Shown: positions 34,901 to 45,002, counted from the stretch's first letter. The stretch is 64,000 nt of DNA from Cerasibacillus sp036516575 (GCF_036516575.1 NZ_DATBTY010000058.1:1-64000); one strand, 5' to 3'. Notes: generated by a model from the sequence alone, not told the origin. Made by a program: numbers and translations.

Positions 34901-35926
34901 ATGGTTATCCATTATAAATGCCCTAGCTGCGGAAGTGATATGGCTTTTGACGCTAATTCGGGTATGCTATCTTGTCATAGTTGTGGCAGACAGGATGATA
35001 TTGAAACATTTTCTGATGAATTCATAACAAGAACACTATCAGATGACGATGCAAAGGAGTATCATTGTGAGAATTGTGGTGCTGTCATTATAACGGATGC
35101 CGATACAGCTGCAACATCGTGTAGCTTTTGTGGTGCTGGTGTCGTTATCGCAGATCGACTATCTGGTGTTTTAGCTCCTGTCAAGGTGATTCCGTTTACC
35201 ATTTCGAAAGAGCAAGCACGGCAAGCTTTCAAAAAATGGTGTAAAAACGGATTATTAACACCGAAAGGGTTTATGAGTGCAAATCGGATTAAGAAAATAA
35301 CTGGATTATATGTCCCATTTTGGTTATACGATTTAAACTCTGAAGCGGAGGTACATGCAGAGGGAAGAAAAGTTCGAACATATTCACGTGGTGATTACAT
35401 CTATACGGAAACGAAATACTACGATGTTTATCGCGATATTGATTTATATTATAAGAAAGTTCCAGTGGATGCCTCTAAAAAAATGAATGATGAATTAATG
35501 GATAAATTAGAACCCTTTTACTATAAAGATTTAAAGACATTTAAAACACCTTATTTAGCGGGGTATATTGCAGAAAAATATAATTATGATGACAAGGAAC
35601 TTTTCCCACGAGTTAGACAAAAGGTAAGAAAATTTATTGATTCTTATATCGATTCAACAATTGTTGGCTATACATCTGTTAGTTATCGGGATAAACGAAT
35701 TGATACGAAAAAAAGTAATAGTTATTATGTCCTTCTCCCAGTATGGATGGTTTATTATGATTATGATAAACAAGAGCATACTTTTGCGATGAATGGGCAA
35801 ACAGGAAAAGTCGTCGGAAAACCGCCGATTAGTTATGGAAAAGTGGCTGCTTGGTTTAGTGGTATAGCAGGAACTACCTTTCTATCCTTAAAAATTATTC
35901 AATGGATTGTAGGTGGTGGCCTATGA
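34901..35926 (+). CDS. ydjG: zinc-ribbon membrane-associated protein YdjG
   Basis: This protein of 341 residues has two N-terminal zinc ribbons (CPSCGS with CHSCGR, and CENCG with CSFCG), a beta-rich middle region, and one C-terminal hydrophobic helix. It matches B. subtilis YdjG in length and position, next to PspA. It is thought to help recruit YdjH and YdjI with PspA at the membrane. Confidence 0.9.
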   Translation: MVIHYKCPSCGSDMAFDANSGMLSCHSCGRQDDIETFSDEFITRTLSDDDAKEYHCENCGAVIITDADTAATSCSFCGAGVVIADRLSGVLAPVKVIPFTISKEQARQAFKKWCKNGLLTPKGFMSANRIKKITGLYVPFWLYDLNSEAEVHAEGRKVRTYSRGDYIYTETKYYDVYRDIDLYYKKVPVDASKKMNDELMDKLEPFYYKDLKTFKTPYLAGYIAEKYNYDDKELFPRVRQKVRKFIDSYIDSTIVGYTSVSYRDKRIDTKKSNSYYVLLPVWMVYYDYDKQEHTFAMNGQTGKVVGKPPISYGKVAAWFSGIAGTTFLSLKIIQWIVGGGL

Positions 35927-36714
35927 TAAAATATTCACCAAAGTCTACTAGTATTTTTATTCTACTATTTTTTCTCATTCTACCTCTTACGAACGTTTTT
36001 GCTGAAAATAAAGGCTTTATTGAGGAAAAGCAGAAAATTTATGATGATGCTAAACTTTTGTCAGCAGAAGAAATTGCGGAACTTGAGTCAATAGCAAATG
36101 AATACGGTGAAAAACGTGATACGAATTTAATTATTTTAACGACGAATGATTCAGATGGTAAAGGCTTTAAGAAATATACACAGGACTTCTATGATGAGCA
36201 TCTCGATGGTCCAAATGCAGCCATTTTAACGATTGATATGGGTGATCGTGAGGTTTATATTGCAGGATTTTATAAAGGGGAAGATTATTTAGATTTTGAT
36301 CGTATCGATTTGATTCTCGATAAAGTTCAGCCTAAATTATCGGACGGAGACCATTATGGTGCCATGGATTCATTTCTAAGCACAGCACATAAATATTTAG
36401 GTATTAAACCGGGTATTGACCCAGATTTTATCCTCTTTAAGCTTGAGGCTCAAGTCGTTATTGCCTTAGGTCTAGCTGGGGCCATTGTCGGTTTGATGCT
36501 TTATAATTCTGGTGGAAAAGTAACGACGACCGCACGAACATATATGGACGGACATCGTTCCCGTATTTTAAATAAAAGAGATGTTTACTTAAGAAAAACA
36601 GTCACAAAACGCCGCAAACCGAAAAACAATAGTGGAGGTGGTGGCTCTACTAGAGGTGGAGGCGGCGTGACAAGTGGCGGTCATTCTCATAGTGGCGGAT
36701 CACGTAGCTTCTAA
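35923..36714 (+). CDS. ydjH: TPM-domain membrane protein YdjH
   Basis: The 263-residue protein has an N-terminal signal (ILLFFLILPLTNVFA near residue 23), a TPM domain (AKLLSAEEIAELESIANEY to about 150), a membrane helix near 180, and a C-terminal glycine/serine-rich tail ending GGSRSF. It overlaps ydjG by 4 nt (ATGA). It is part of the PspA system. Confidence 0.88.
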   Translation: MIKYSPKSTSIFILLFFLILPLTNVFAENKGFIEEKQKIYDDAKLLSAEEIAELESIANEYGEKRDTNLIILTTNDSDGKGFKKYTQDFYDEHLDGPNAAILTIDMGDREVYIAGFYKGEDYLDFDRIDLILDKVQPKLSDGDHYGAMDSFLSTAHKYLGIKPGIDPDFILFKLEAQVVIALGLAGAIVGLMLYNSGGKVTTTARTYMDGHRSRILNKRDVYLRKTVTKRRKPKNNSGGGGSTRGGGGVTSGGHSHSGGSRSF

Positions 36715-36737
36715 TAGCATAAAATGAAAGGGCTGAT

Positions 36738-37715
36738 ATGATGGTGTTTTTTAGAAATCAATTTTCCGATGTTGTAGAGTGGGAAGAGTTTCGTGATGAT
36801 ATGATATTTTGGAAGTGGGGAAATAAAGAAATTAAAAAAGGTAGTAAGCTTATTATTCGCGCAGGACAGGATGCGATATTTTATAATCATGGTCGCATTG
36901 AAGGCGTATTTGAAGATGAAGGTGAATATAATATTGATTCGGAAATCATCCCATTTCTTTCAACGTTAAAAGGATTTAAATTTGGCTTTAATTCCGGGAT
37001 GCGTGTCGAAGTATTATTTGTTAATACGAAAGAATTTACTGTAAAATGGGGAACGCGTAATGCGATTAATATTCCGACTCCACAGCTACCAGGTGGGATG
37101 CCAATTCGCGCCAATGGAACGTTTCAGTTTAAGGTCAATGATTATTTAGCATTGATTGATAAAGTAGCCGGCGTGAAAGATCAGTATCTGGTTGAAGATG
37201 TGAAGATACGAATTACGTCTATCCTAGATCAGCTTTTGATGAAATGGATTACTAGAGAAGGAAAAGATATGTTTAACCTACAAGCAAATAGCTTCGAGAT
37301 TGCTAAAGGAATCCAAGAAGACCTCGATATGCAAATTATTGACTTAGGAATGACGATAACTGGTTTTCAAATTATGAGTTTTAATTATCCTAAAGAAATT
37401 CAAGATAGAATAACGAAAACCGCTTCCCACGGCATGATTGGTGATCTTGGGCGTTATCAACAAGTCGAAATGACAGATGGCATGGCTTCTGGAAAGGTGA
37501 AAGGTGGTGGCACTGCATCAGATATGGCTGGCATGATGATGGGGATGAATATCGCGAATGAAATGATGAAAAATGTGAATCAAGCCGGTCAATCGGGGCA
37601 ACAAGCAAGTGCACCTGCTTCATCTTCAGATAAAAAACCTAATTTCTGTCCAAATTGTGGTGAAAAGAATAGTGGAGCTAACTTCTGTCCAAATTGTGGT
37701 CAGAAACTTGGCTAA
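36738..37715 (+). CDS. ydjI: SPFH-domain protein with zinc-ribbon tail, YdjI
   Basis: The 325-residue protein has an SPFH/virion-core-like domain over residues 1-230 and ends with two CPNCG motifs that may bind zinc. A methionine/glycine-rich linker (MMMGMNIANEMM) precedes them. YdjI is part of the PspA membrane-stress complex in B. subtilis. It follows ydjH after 23 nt with AAAGGG as site. Confidence 0.88.
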   Translation: MMVFFRNQFSDVVEWEEFRDDMIFWKWGNKEIKKGSKLIIRAGQDAIFYNHGRIEGVFEDEGEYNIDSEIIPFLSTLKGFKFGFNSGMRVEVLFVNTKEFTVKWGTRNAINIPTPQLPGGMPIRANGTFQFKVNDYLALIDKVAGVKDQYLVEDVKIRITSILDQLLMKWITREGKDMFNLQANSFEIAKGIQEDLDMQIIDLGMTITGFQIMSFNYPKEIQDRITKTASHGMIGDLGRYQQVEMTDGMASGKVKGGGTASDMAGMMMGMNIANEMMKNVNQAGQSGQQASAPASSSDKKPNFCPNCGEKNSGANFCPNCGQKLG

Positions 37716-37724
37716 GCAAAATAA

Positions 37725-37760
37725 AAAAGCAGTGTTCCACATGATGTGAACACTGCTTTT
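37725..37760. terminator. terminator after ydjI
   Basis: AAAAGCAGTGTTC pairs with GAACACTGCTTTT around a 10-nt loop. Confidence 0.85.
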
Positions 37761-37796
37761 AGTATATGGCGGTCGTTTTTATGGTAGTAGGAAGAT

Positions 37797-38027
37797 TTAG
37801 CGTAACGCAGCCATAATACTATTTGGATCGTAACCAACAACCCATTGACCGTTAATTTCTGTTTGTGGTACTCCCATTTGACCTGTTTTTTGCATCAATT
37901 CCATCATCATTTCAGGAGATTGTTCGACATTCACTTCTTTATAAGGAATGTTTTTTCCATCTAAGAAATTTTTAATCATTGTACAGTATGGGCAAGTATT
38001 TGTTGTGTAAACAGTTACGTTGTTCAT
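37797..38027 (-). CDS. glutaredoxin-family thiol oxidoreductase
   Basis: The 76-residue thioredoxin-fold protein has the CPYC redox site at residues 12-15 and the cis-proline GVPQTEI segment near 53-58. In Firmicutes such proteins often act with bacillithiol or NrdH-type partners. I chose ATG 38027, 9 nt after AAGGAGG; ATG 38033 lies only 3 nt from it. It is monocistronic behind its own promoter. Confidence 0.88.
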   Translation of the reverse strand: MNNVTVYTTNTCPYCTMIKNFLDGKNIPYKEVNVEQSPEMMMELMQKTGQMGVPQTEINGQWVVGYDPNSIMAALR

Positions 38028-38109
38028 TATCATGTTCCTCCTTAAATAATTTCATGGTATTTAGAAAGCATGTTTTTATGTTAGTAATGCATCGTTCTCT
38101 ATACCCCTA

Positions 38110-38143
38110 TATGTATCATAAGGCGATACATAATAATTGTCAA
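38110..38143 (-). promoter_or_regulatory. glutaredoxin promoter with palindromic operator
   Basis: On the minus strand TTGACA (38143-38138) and TATGAT (38120-38115) are spaced 17 bp. An inverted repeat TATGTATC-N7-GATACATA (38110-38132) covers the -10 box and part of the spacer and should bind an unknown dimeric regulator. Confidence 0.65.
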
Positions 38144-38282
38144 TAAAAGAGTTTGGGATATGTTAAATCTGTTCGTAAGTGATAGTTATTTGTATTTAGT
38201 GAGGTTATTATACGATGGAAAATAGCTGAAAGTTATACTTTTGTGTTAGGATATGAGTAAACAGGATGAAGGGGAGATGAGA

Positions 38283-39779
38283 ATGGAGAAAAGATATTTA
38301 TCATGGGATGCAACAGAAATTGCATCACTCATTCGTAATAAAGAAGTATCAGCAAAAGAAATGGTTGAATTAAGTTTTAAACAGCTTGAGAAAGTAAATC
38401 CTGAGTTAAATGCAGTTGTTCACGATCGAAAAGAAAGCGTTTTAAAAGAAGCAGAAAAACATAAACCAGATCAAGGGCAGCTTTTTAGTGGTGTTCCGAT
38501 TTTAATGAAGGATATTTCCCAAGCTGTTGAAGGGGAACGTTTAACATCAGGTTCAAAATTATTTGATTCTTATATTGCTGAAGTGGATTCAAATTTCGTT
38601 AAGCGGATTCGTCAGGCGGGCTTTTTATTTACTGGACATACGAATACACCAGAATTTGGTCTGAAAAATATTACAGAGCCTGAATTATTTGGACCGACAA
38701 GGAATCCATGGAACACTGATTATTCACCTGGTGGCTCAAGTGGGGGTGCAGCGGCTGCAATTGCCTCTGGTGTTGTTCCTGTTGCAGGTGCCAGTGATGG
38801 TGGAGGATCGATTCGTATTCCGGCATCTTTTTCAGGTTTATTTGGATTAAAGCCAACACGCGGGCGTACACCAGTAGGACCAGGTGCAGGCAGACAATGG
38901 CACGGAGCATCAATTGATTTTGTTCTTAGTCGTACAGTCCGCGATAGTGCGGCGATGTTAGATGTGTTACAGACTGTCCAGCCAGAAGCAGCTTTTCAAA
39001 CACCATTATTTCCTGGTAACTACCGCGATGAAATTTTAAAATCAATTAAACGTCCGCTACGAATTGGTTTTACAACGAAATCACCTGTTGATACACCAGT
39101 GTCAGAAGTGGCTAAACAAGCGGTACATAAAACAGTTAAATGGCTAGAGGAACAAGGGCATCATATTGAAGAAGTAGATAGTCCAGTCGATGGCATTTTA
39201 CTCATGAAAAATTATTATTTAATGAATAGTGGTGAGATTTCATCACTTGTTTATCAATTAGAACAAATGGTCGGCCGGGAGATCACGGCAGACGATGTAG
39301 AAATTGAGACATGGTTATTAAACGAAGCAGGAAAAACCGTATCTGCTTCAGCGTTTTCGAGAAGCTTAGCAGCATGGGATGTAGCAGCAGCAGAAATGGC
39401 TCAACTGCATGAAACATATGACTTATATATCACACCTGCTACTGCATATTCAGCACCGAAAATAGGTGAATTAACTCATTCAAGTGAGTCACAGGAGATG
39501 TTGCGTGAGAAGATTAAACGAGCCGATGCTAAAGGAAAGCAAGCAGTCATTTGGGATATGTTTCTACCAAGTTTAACATATACGCCGTTTACGCAACTAG
39601 CTAACTTAACAGGCCAACCTGCTATGAGTCTACCAGTACATTTAACAGATAAAGGTCTACCAATTGGTGCCCAAGTGATAGCAAGTAAAGGTCAAGAACA
39701 TGTTCTATTACAATTAGCTTACCAAATTGAACAATCTAGTATTTGGCAAGGGATGAAAGGCAATCCTTATTTTAAATAA
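38283..39779 (+). CDS. amidase signature family enzyme
   Basis: This enzyme hydrolyses a C-N bond with a Ser-cisSer-Lys triad: Lys76 in LMKDIS, cis-Ser152 in the GGSSGG motif and Ser176 in GGGSIRIP. Length is 498 residues. It is related to glutamyl-tRNA amidotransferase A and to 6-aminohexanoate-cyclic-dimer-type amidases. ATG 38283 follows AAGGGGAG; the frame from 38253 has no better site. No gatB/gatC genes are near, so it is probably not GatA. The substrate is unknown. Confidence 0.88.
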   Translation: MEKRYLSWDATEIASLIRNKEVSAKEMVELSFKQLEKVNPELNAVVHDRKESVLKEAEKHKPDQGQLFSGVPILMKDISQAVEGERLTSGSKLFDSYIAEVDSNFVKRIRQAGFLFTGHTNTPEFGLKNITEPELFGPTRNPWNTDYSPGGSSGGAAAAIASGVVPVAGASDGGGSIRIPASFSGLFGLKPTRGRTPVGPGAGRQWHGASIDFVLSRTVRDSAAMLDVLQTVQPEAAFQTPLFPGNYRDEILKSIKRPLRIGFTTKSPVDTPVSEVAKQAVHKTVKWLEEQGHHIEEVDSPVDGILLMKNYYLMNSGEISSLVYQLEQMVGREITADDVEIETWLLNEAGKTVSASAFSRSLAAWDVAAAEMAQLHETYDLYITPATAYSAPKIGELTHSSESQEMLREKIKRADAKGKQAVIWDMFLPSLTYTPFTQLANLTGQPAMSLPVHLTDKGLPIGAQVIASKGQEHVLLQLAYQIEQSSIWQGMKGNPYFK

Positions 39780-39793
39780 GTTTTATCAATAAG

Positions 39794-39832
39794 ACAAGCA
39801 GGGATAACTTAGTTTATCCCCGCTTGTTTTTA
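39794..39832 (+). terminator. terminator after amidase gene
   Basis: ACAAGCAGGGATAA pairs with TTATCCCCGCTTGT, followed by T. Confidence 0.85.
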
Positions 39833-39873
39833 TATGATTCGCTTGTGCTTAGGCTTCATAGTGTTTATTCCAC

Positions 39874-40420
39874 TTGAGAGGCTGTATTGAAGCTTTAATG
39901 GGTTGTCTCGTTATGTTTTCATCGTACGAGAGGCTGCATTGAAGCTCCAACGCGCTGTCTCGTTATGTATTCATCACACGAGAGGCTGTATTGAAGTCTC
40001 AATGCGTTGTCTCGTTATGTATCCATCGCACGAGAGGCTGCATTGAAGCTCCAACGCGATGTCTCGTTATGTATTCATCGTATGAGAGGCTGCATTGAAG
40101 CTTGAACGCGTTGTCTCGTTATGTTTTTATCGTACGAGAGGCTGTATTGAAGTCTCAACGCGTTGTCTCGTTGTGTATTTATCGCACGAGAGGCTGTATT
40201 GAATCTCCAACGCGTTGCCTCGTTATGTATTCATCGCACGAGAGGCTGCATTGGAGCTTCAACGCGTTGTCTCGTTATGTATTAATCGTACGAGAGGCTG
40301 TATTAAAGCTTCAATGCGCTGTCTCGTTATGTATTCATCACACGAGAGGCTGCATTGAAGTCTCAATACGTTGTCTCGCAATGAACTTTTGTCTTGAGAG
40401 GTCGTATTGAAAGTTCCATC
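39874..40420. repeat. tandem array of a 52-bp palindromic repeat (about 10.5 copies)
   Basis: Copies start (at GAGAGGCTG) near 39876, 39928, 39980, 40032, 40084, 40136, 40188, 40240, 40292 and 40344, with a partial at about 40397, an exact 52-bp step. Each has a 36-bp core bounded by CGAGA and TCTCG with the palindrome CAACGCGTTG inside, then a 16-bp linker. Copies differ by scattered bases. It lies between the amidase terminator and moxR. An open frame across it is accidental, since 52 is not a multiple of three. Confidence 0.9.
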
Positions 40421-40552
40421 GTAAGTGATTAAGGGAATTGAGTATAGTAATCTACTTTCCAGTAAATACTAGATAAAAACTCTCTTTAACTAGCAGTCAA
40501 CTTTTAGTATAGTTAAGAGAAGGAGTATTTATTTGAAGGAGATGATTCGGAT

Positions 40553-41509
40553 ATGCAAGAGATTGTATCATTGAATAATAGAATATCTCAAGTTATCGAT
40601 AATATTAAAAAGGTTATGATTGGTAAAGAAAATGTCATTGTACTAAGTTTAACGGCATTACTAGCAGAAGGACATGTTTTAATAGAAGATGTACCAGGTG
40701 TAGGAAAAACGATGCTCGTTCGTTCATTAGCAAAATCGCTTGATTGTGATTTTACACGCATTCAATTTACACCAGATCTTTTGCCTTCTGATGTAACAGG
40801 TGTTTCGATATATAATCCTAAAGAGATGGCATTTGAATTTCGACAGGGACCTATTTTTGGCAATGTCGTTTTAGCAGATGAAATTAATCGGACGTCCCCA
40901 AAAACCCAATCCGCATTATTGGAAGGAATGGAAGAAAAAAGTATTACCACAGATGGAAAAACAACCGCACTTAAACGCCCATTCTTCGTTATGGCAACTC
41001 AGAATCCGATAGAATATGAAGGAACATATCCACTTCCTGAGGCACAACTAGACCGATTTTTATTAAAAATAAATATGGGCTATCCGACAATGGAAGAAGA
41101 GTTAGAAATGTTAGCACGCACGTCACAAAATCATCCAATCGACACGCTAGATTCTGTGATGACAATAGACGAATTGCTTCGTACGCAAGAAGAAGTAAAG
41201 GCAGTTTATATAGATGAAACAGTGCAACAATATATCGTGAATTTAATTAGAGAATCACGAAAACATCCGAGTATATACCTTGGTGTTAGTCCGCGTGGTT
41301 CAATAGCTTTAATGAAGGCTGCTAAGGCTTATGCGTATATTAAAGGGCGTGATTTTGTTTTACCAGATGATGTGAAATATTTGGCTCCATTTGTGATGGC
41401 ACATCGGATTATTTTGCATTCGGAGGCAACTTATGAGGGCTTAACTCAATTACAAGTTATTGAGGCATTAATAGAAGATACGTATATTCCGATACGAAAG
41501 GAACTTTGA
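40553..41509 (+). CDS. yeaC: MoxR-family AAA+ ATPase (YeaC-like)
   Basis: MoxR ATPases act as chaperones for partner proteins, often with von Willebrand or DUF58 proteins. The 318-residue protein has Walker A EDVPGVGKT near residue 45, Walker B VVLADEINR near 103, and sensor motif ATQNPIE near 145. It heads the operon yeaC-yeaD-yebA that precedes guaA in B. subtilis, and overlaps the following gene region. Confidence 0.93.
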   Translation: MQEIVSLNNRISQVIDNIKKVMIGKENVIVLSLTALLAEGHVLIEDVPGVGKTMLVRSLAKSLDCDFTRIQFTPDLLPSDVTGVSIYNPKEMAFEFRQGPIFGNVVLADEINRTSPKTQSALLEGMEEKSITTDGKTTALKRPFFVMATQNPIEYEGTYPLPEAQLDRFLLKINMGYPTMEEELEMLARTSQNHPIDTLDSVMTIDELLRTQEEVKAVYIDETVQQYIVNLIRESRKHPSIYLGVSPRGSIALMKAAKAYAYIKGRDFVLPDDVKYLAPFVMAHRIILHSEATYEGLTQLQVIEALIEDTYIPIRKEL

Positions 41510-41511
41510 TC

Positions 41512-42768
41512 ATGAAATCATGGCGCTTCCTTGGACCATTTTTTGTCCTGACAATACTCATTGTCCTTTTTTCATTTGCCATGTTCCAAGGGGGATTTAT
41601 TAGTTGGTTTTTGTTCTTTAGTTTTCTACCGCTCGTTATATATCAAATGGGACTCCTTTTCTATCCATTTCGGCAACTAGATGTGACAAGAACATTGTCC
41701 CATTCCATTGGTTATGCTGGACAAAGCATTACGGTTGATATCACGATTAAGCGTAAAATACCATTCCCGCTTTTTTATTGTATTGTGGAAGAGGTGTTAC
41801 CTGATTCATTGCAACGAGTAGATACTGGATTTGATAAATATGTGCACATTGATGACCCAGATATCTATGAAGTGAAACGGCAAACAAAGCAGTTATTATT
41901 TCCGTTTTTCCGTCGCAAAATTAAAGCGTCATATACGATAAGCCAACTACCACGAGGAGAGCATCAATTGACCCAGATTCGTATTCGAACAGGAGATATC
42001 TTTGGTTTTATAAAAAAAGAGCACCATTTTCCTGCAAATGATACATTACTCGTTTTTCCAAATAAACGACGTATCCGTTTTACAAATACATTATACAGTT
42101 TGGAACAAGGGCAAGCGATTGTTCAGAGTAATGATTTTCGCCAAACAAATGTGGTCGTTGGTGTACGTGAATATTTACCAGGTGATAAATTTTCTTGGAT
42201 TGATTGGAAGCAATCAGCTAAAAAGCAAGATATAATGACGAAGGAATTTGAACAAGAGAAAAGTATGGAAGCTTTTTTCATATTAGATGCTTCGTCTTCT
42301 AGTCAGTGGATTGCGTTTGAAGGGTTGATAGAAGTCATGTATGGCATGATGGATATGATCCACAAGACAAGTGATTCGAAAGTCGGTCTTCTTTCTATCG
42401 GGAAGGAAACGTCCTATTTTCCATTCCATTTTGATGTCGGTTCCCGTGAGAAAGTGATGAAACATTTAGCCATGATTAAACCGGATCATAAAGACACGTT
42501 TACCGAGCAGTTACAAAGACAAACGACAGCATTGCCAACTCAATCCTTAGTATTTGTGTTTTCTTGTTCAGTCGACATCAGGTTTATTGAATCGATGAAA
42601 AAATTATATATGAAGCATAAAAAAAGACTCCATGTTATTCTTTTACTTTCTAAACAACAATCTTTCGAGTTACAAGATGCCATTGATATGTTAACCGGAC
42701 ATCAAATTCGCTTGACAGTGCTCACTGAAACACAACTTGTCAAGGAGCCGTTGGAGGTGAGGGTATGA
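41512..42768 (+). CDS. yeaD: DUF58 domain protein (YeaD-like)
   Basis: The 418-residue protein has two N-terminal membrane helices (about 8-25, 30-48) followed by a soluble region with the DUF58 motif DKFSWIDWKQSAK near residue 222 and a vWA-like domain. It pairs with MoxR ATPases. ATG 41512 follows AAAGGA and lies just after the moxR stop. Its stop overlaps the next gene (ATGA). Confidence 0.9.
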   Translation: MKSWRFLGPFFVLTILIVLFSFAMFQGGFISWFLFFSFLPLVIYQMGLLFYPFRQLDVTRTLSHSIGYAGQSITVDITIKRKIPFPLFYCIVEEVLPDSLQRVDTGFDKYVHIDDPDIYEVKRQTKQLLFPFFRRKIKASYTISQLPRGEHQLTQIRIRTGDIFGFIKKEHHFPANDTLLVFPNKRRIRFTNTLYSLEQGQAIVQSNDFRQTNVVVGVREYLPGDKFSWIDWKQSAKKQDIMTKEFEQEKSMEAFFILDASSSSQWIAFEGLIEVMYGMMDMIHKTSDSKVGLLSIGKETSYFPFHFDVGSREKVMKHLAMIKPDHKDTFTEQLQRQTTALPTQSLVFVFSCSVDIRFIESMKKLYMKHKKRLHVILLLSKQQSFELQDAIDMLTGHQIRLTVLTETQLVKEPLEVRV

Positions 42769-44957
42769 CAAAACTAGTGAAACAACCTACCGTATCGATG
42801 TGGTATTCGTCGATTTTATATTTCCTTGGATTCTTTTTGTTTCTCGAGTGGTTATATCCTTTACAACAGGTAACAGATACCGTGGACATGCATGTGTTTT
42901 TAGGATTTGCTGCGTTTTGCTTTGTGATGACACTCATACAGATCAACAAGCTTCTTAAATTTTTATTAAAGAGTGTTGGATTTTTATTTGTCCTTCATCA
43001 TCTATTCTTTGATGATTCAATTTTTCAGTTTGTGTGGATTTGGGAAGTTATAGAGGATGTATTTCAACACATGAGTTTAATTTATCATCGGGAATGGTCC
43101 ATGTTTTCGCCGATGTTTAGGAGTTTGTTATTCCTTGTGTTAATCTGGTTAATGAGTTATTTGATCCATTATTGGTTTGTCTATTCAAAGAGAATGACTG
43201 CGTTTATTTTACTAACCTTTAGTTATATTGCTGTCTTGGACACATTTACGGCATATGATGCAAAATGGGCGATTGTTCGTATCTTTATCTTCTCATTTAT
43301 CGCTTTAGGTATGGCGCATTTAATAAAAGAGATTGAACGAGAGGGATTACGGTTATCCCTTTCTATAAAAAAACAATTAAAATGGATGATCCCGATTGTT
43401 GTGATTGTTATGTTCTCTACATTTATCGGCTATGCAGCACCAAAATGGGATGCTAAGTGGGATGACCCGGTTCCGTATCTTAAAGGTGTAACTGGTATAA
43501 ATGGAAAATCCATTAAAAAGGTCGGCTATGGTGAGGATGACTCGCGTTTAGGTGGGGATTTTGTTGAAGATGATACCCCCGTTTTTCAAGCAACCGTACA
43601 GAGCAAACAGTATTGGCGAGTGGAAACGAAAGATCTGTATACCGGAAAGGGTTGGAAAAAGTCATCATCTGCAACATCAGTAATGGAAGATGTTGTCCCA
43701 TTTTCAACATTTAACCCTATTATAGAATCTGAACGTATGGAAGCGATGATTGAATTTAAACCGCGAATGGAGATTCCGAAGCTTGTTTATCCATACGATA
43801 TCGTTGAGGTGAAAGCGGACGATGGGGATACAACCTTCTTGGTGGATGATTCGCAAGCGATTCGTGTTGAAAAAGGTAAAATCAGTCAATATGAGTTAAC
43901 TTATATTCAGCCTTCGTATCCGCTTGATGATTTAAAGCAATCCGAAAAGCCTAACGCGAATTCACCGATATTTGATTTAGAAGAGTATACTCAATTACCT
44001 GAGGAGTTACCGATGAGAGTTCGCGAGTTAGCATTAGAAATCACGGAACCTTATGATACGTATTATGATCAAGTAAAAGCGATTGAACAATACTTTAATC
44101 AAAATGGTTTTGTTTACCAGACCAGTAATATACCGGTCCCTGGAGAAGAAGATGATTATGTTGATCAGTTTTTATTCGATACGAAAGCGGGATATTGTGA
44201 TAACTATTCAACGTCCATGGTTGTTATGCTACGAACTTTAGATATCCCAGCTCGTTGGGTAAAGGGATTCACTGGGGGCGAAGAAGTCGACACAGTGACG
44301 AAAGCTGATACGACATACCATGTTTATGAAGTGACGAATATGAATGCTCACTCTTGGGTCGAAGTCTTTTTCCCTGATGTAGGTTGGGTTCCATTTGAAC
44401 CGACACAAGGCTTTTCTAACTTAGCTAACTTTCATACAGAAACAGATGCAGTCGATGAAGATATTTTGGAAGCTGAACCGGAGACTCCAGAATTAGATGA
44501 AGAGACTGATGAGCAAGACATGCCAGAAGAACAAACAGAAGATACTTCTGCACCATCTGAGGTAGATGGAGAAACAGATACGAAATGGCCAATGCGAATC
44601 CTCATAGGGTCTCTAATCATTATACTTATCGTTGGCGGCATTATGATTTACCGCAAACGATTGTATCTTGAAACCTTGTGGGTTGAAAAAAGGTGGGAAA
44701 GAAAACAAGATGCTCAAGCATTTCAAAATCTCTATCATCACCTCCTGAAAATTTTACAACAATATGACAAGGAAAAAGTTTCATATTATACATTACGTGA
44801 ATATGCCAGTCAAGTGGATTTAAGGTATGATACAAACGCAATGAGGAAATTAACTGGACTGTATGAACATGTTCTTTATCGAGGAGTTAAAAAGGTTGAT
44901 ACTGCTGAAGAAATCACGCAATTATGGAAAGATTTAATCAAACGGATAATGGGTTGA
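42765..44957 (+). CDS. yebA: transglutaminase-like membrane protein (YebA-like)
   Basis: The 730-residue protein has six N-terminal membrane helices (to about residue 230), an extracellular transglutaminase domain with AGYCDNYSTS (catalytic Cys), NAHSWVEVFFP (His) and a downstream Asp, an acidic linker, one membrane helix near 615 and a C-terminal DUF4129 region. The substrate is not known. It overlaps yeaD by 4 nt and has GGAGGTGAGG as ribosome site. Confidence 0.9.
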   Translation: MTKLVKQPTVSMWYSSILYFLGFFLFLEWLYPLQQVTDTVDMHVFLGFAAFCFVMTLIQINKLLKFLLKSVGFLFVLHHLFFDDSIFQFVWIWEVIEDVFQHMSLIYHREWSMFSPMFRSLLFLVLIWLMSYLIHYWFVYSKRMTAFILLTFSYIAVLDTFTAYDAKWAIVRIFIFSFIALGMAHLIKEIEREGLRLSLSIKKQLKWMIPIVVIVMFSTFIGYAAPKWDAKWDDPVPYLKGVTGINGKSIKKVGYGEDDSRLGGDFVEDDTPVFQATVQSKQYWRVETKDLYTGKGWKKSSSATSVMEDVVPFSTFNPIIESERMEAMIEFKPRMEIPKLVYPYDIVEVKADDGDTTFLVDDSQAIRVEKGKISQYELTYIQPSYPLDDLKQSEKPNANSPIFDLEEYTQLPEELPMRVRELALEITEPYDTYYDQVKAIEQYFNQNGFVYQTSNIPVPGEEDDYVDQFLFDTKAGYCDNYSTSMVVMLRTLDIPARWVKGFTGGEEVDTVTKADTTYHVYEVTNMNAHSWVEVFFPDVGWVPFEPTQGFSNLANFHTETDAVDEDILEAEPETPELDEETDEQDMPEEQTEDTSAPSEVDGETDTKWPMRILIGSLIIILIVGGIMIYRKRLYLETLWVEKRWERKQDAQAFQNLYHHLLKILQQYDKEKVSYYTLREYASQVDLRYDTNAMRKLTGLYEHVLYRGVKKVDTAEEITQLWKDLIKRIMG

Positions 44958-45002
44958 CCAAGCTTTTTACAGTTAGTAAAATATAATAATAAATAATATG
45001 TC

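Noticed and set aside
40102..40410. Open frame of 102 codons across the 52-bp repeats
   Set aside because: The frame moves through repeats whose 52-bp step is not a multiple of three, has no ribosome site and encodes Cys/Arg-rich low-complexity sequence.
39874..40420. CRISPR array at the 52-bp repeats
   Set aside because: The 36-bp core varies between copies while the 16-bp linkers are conserved and too short for spacers; no cas genes are near.
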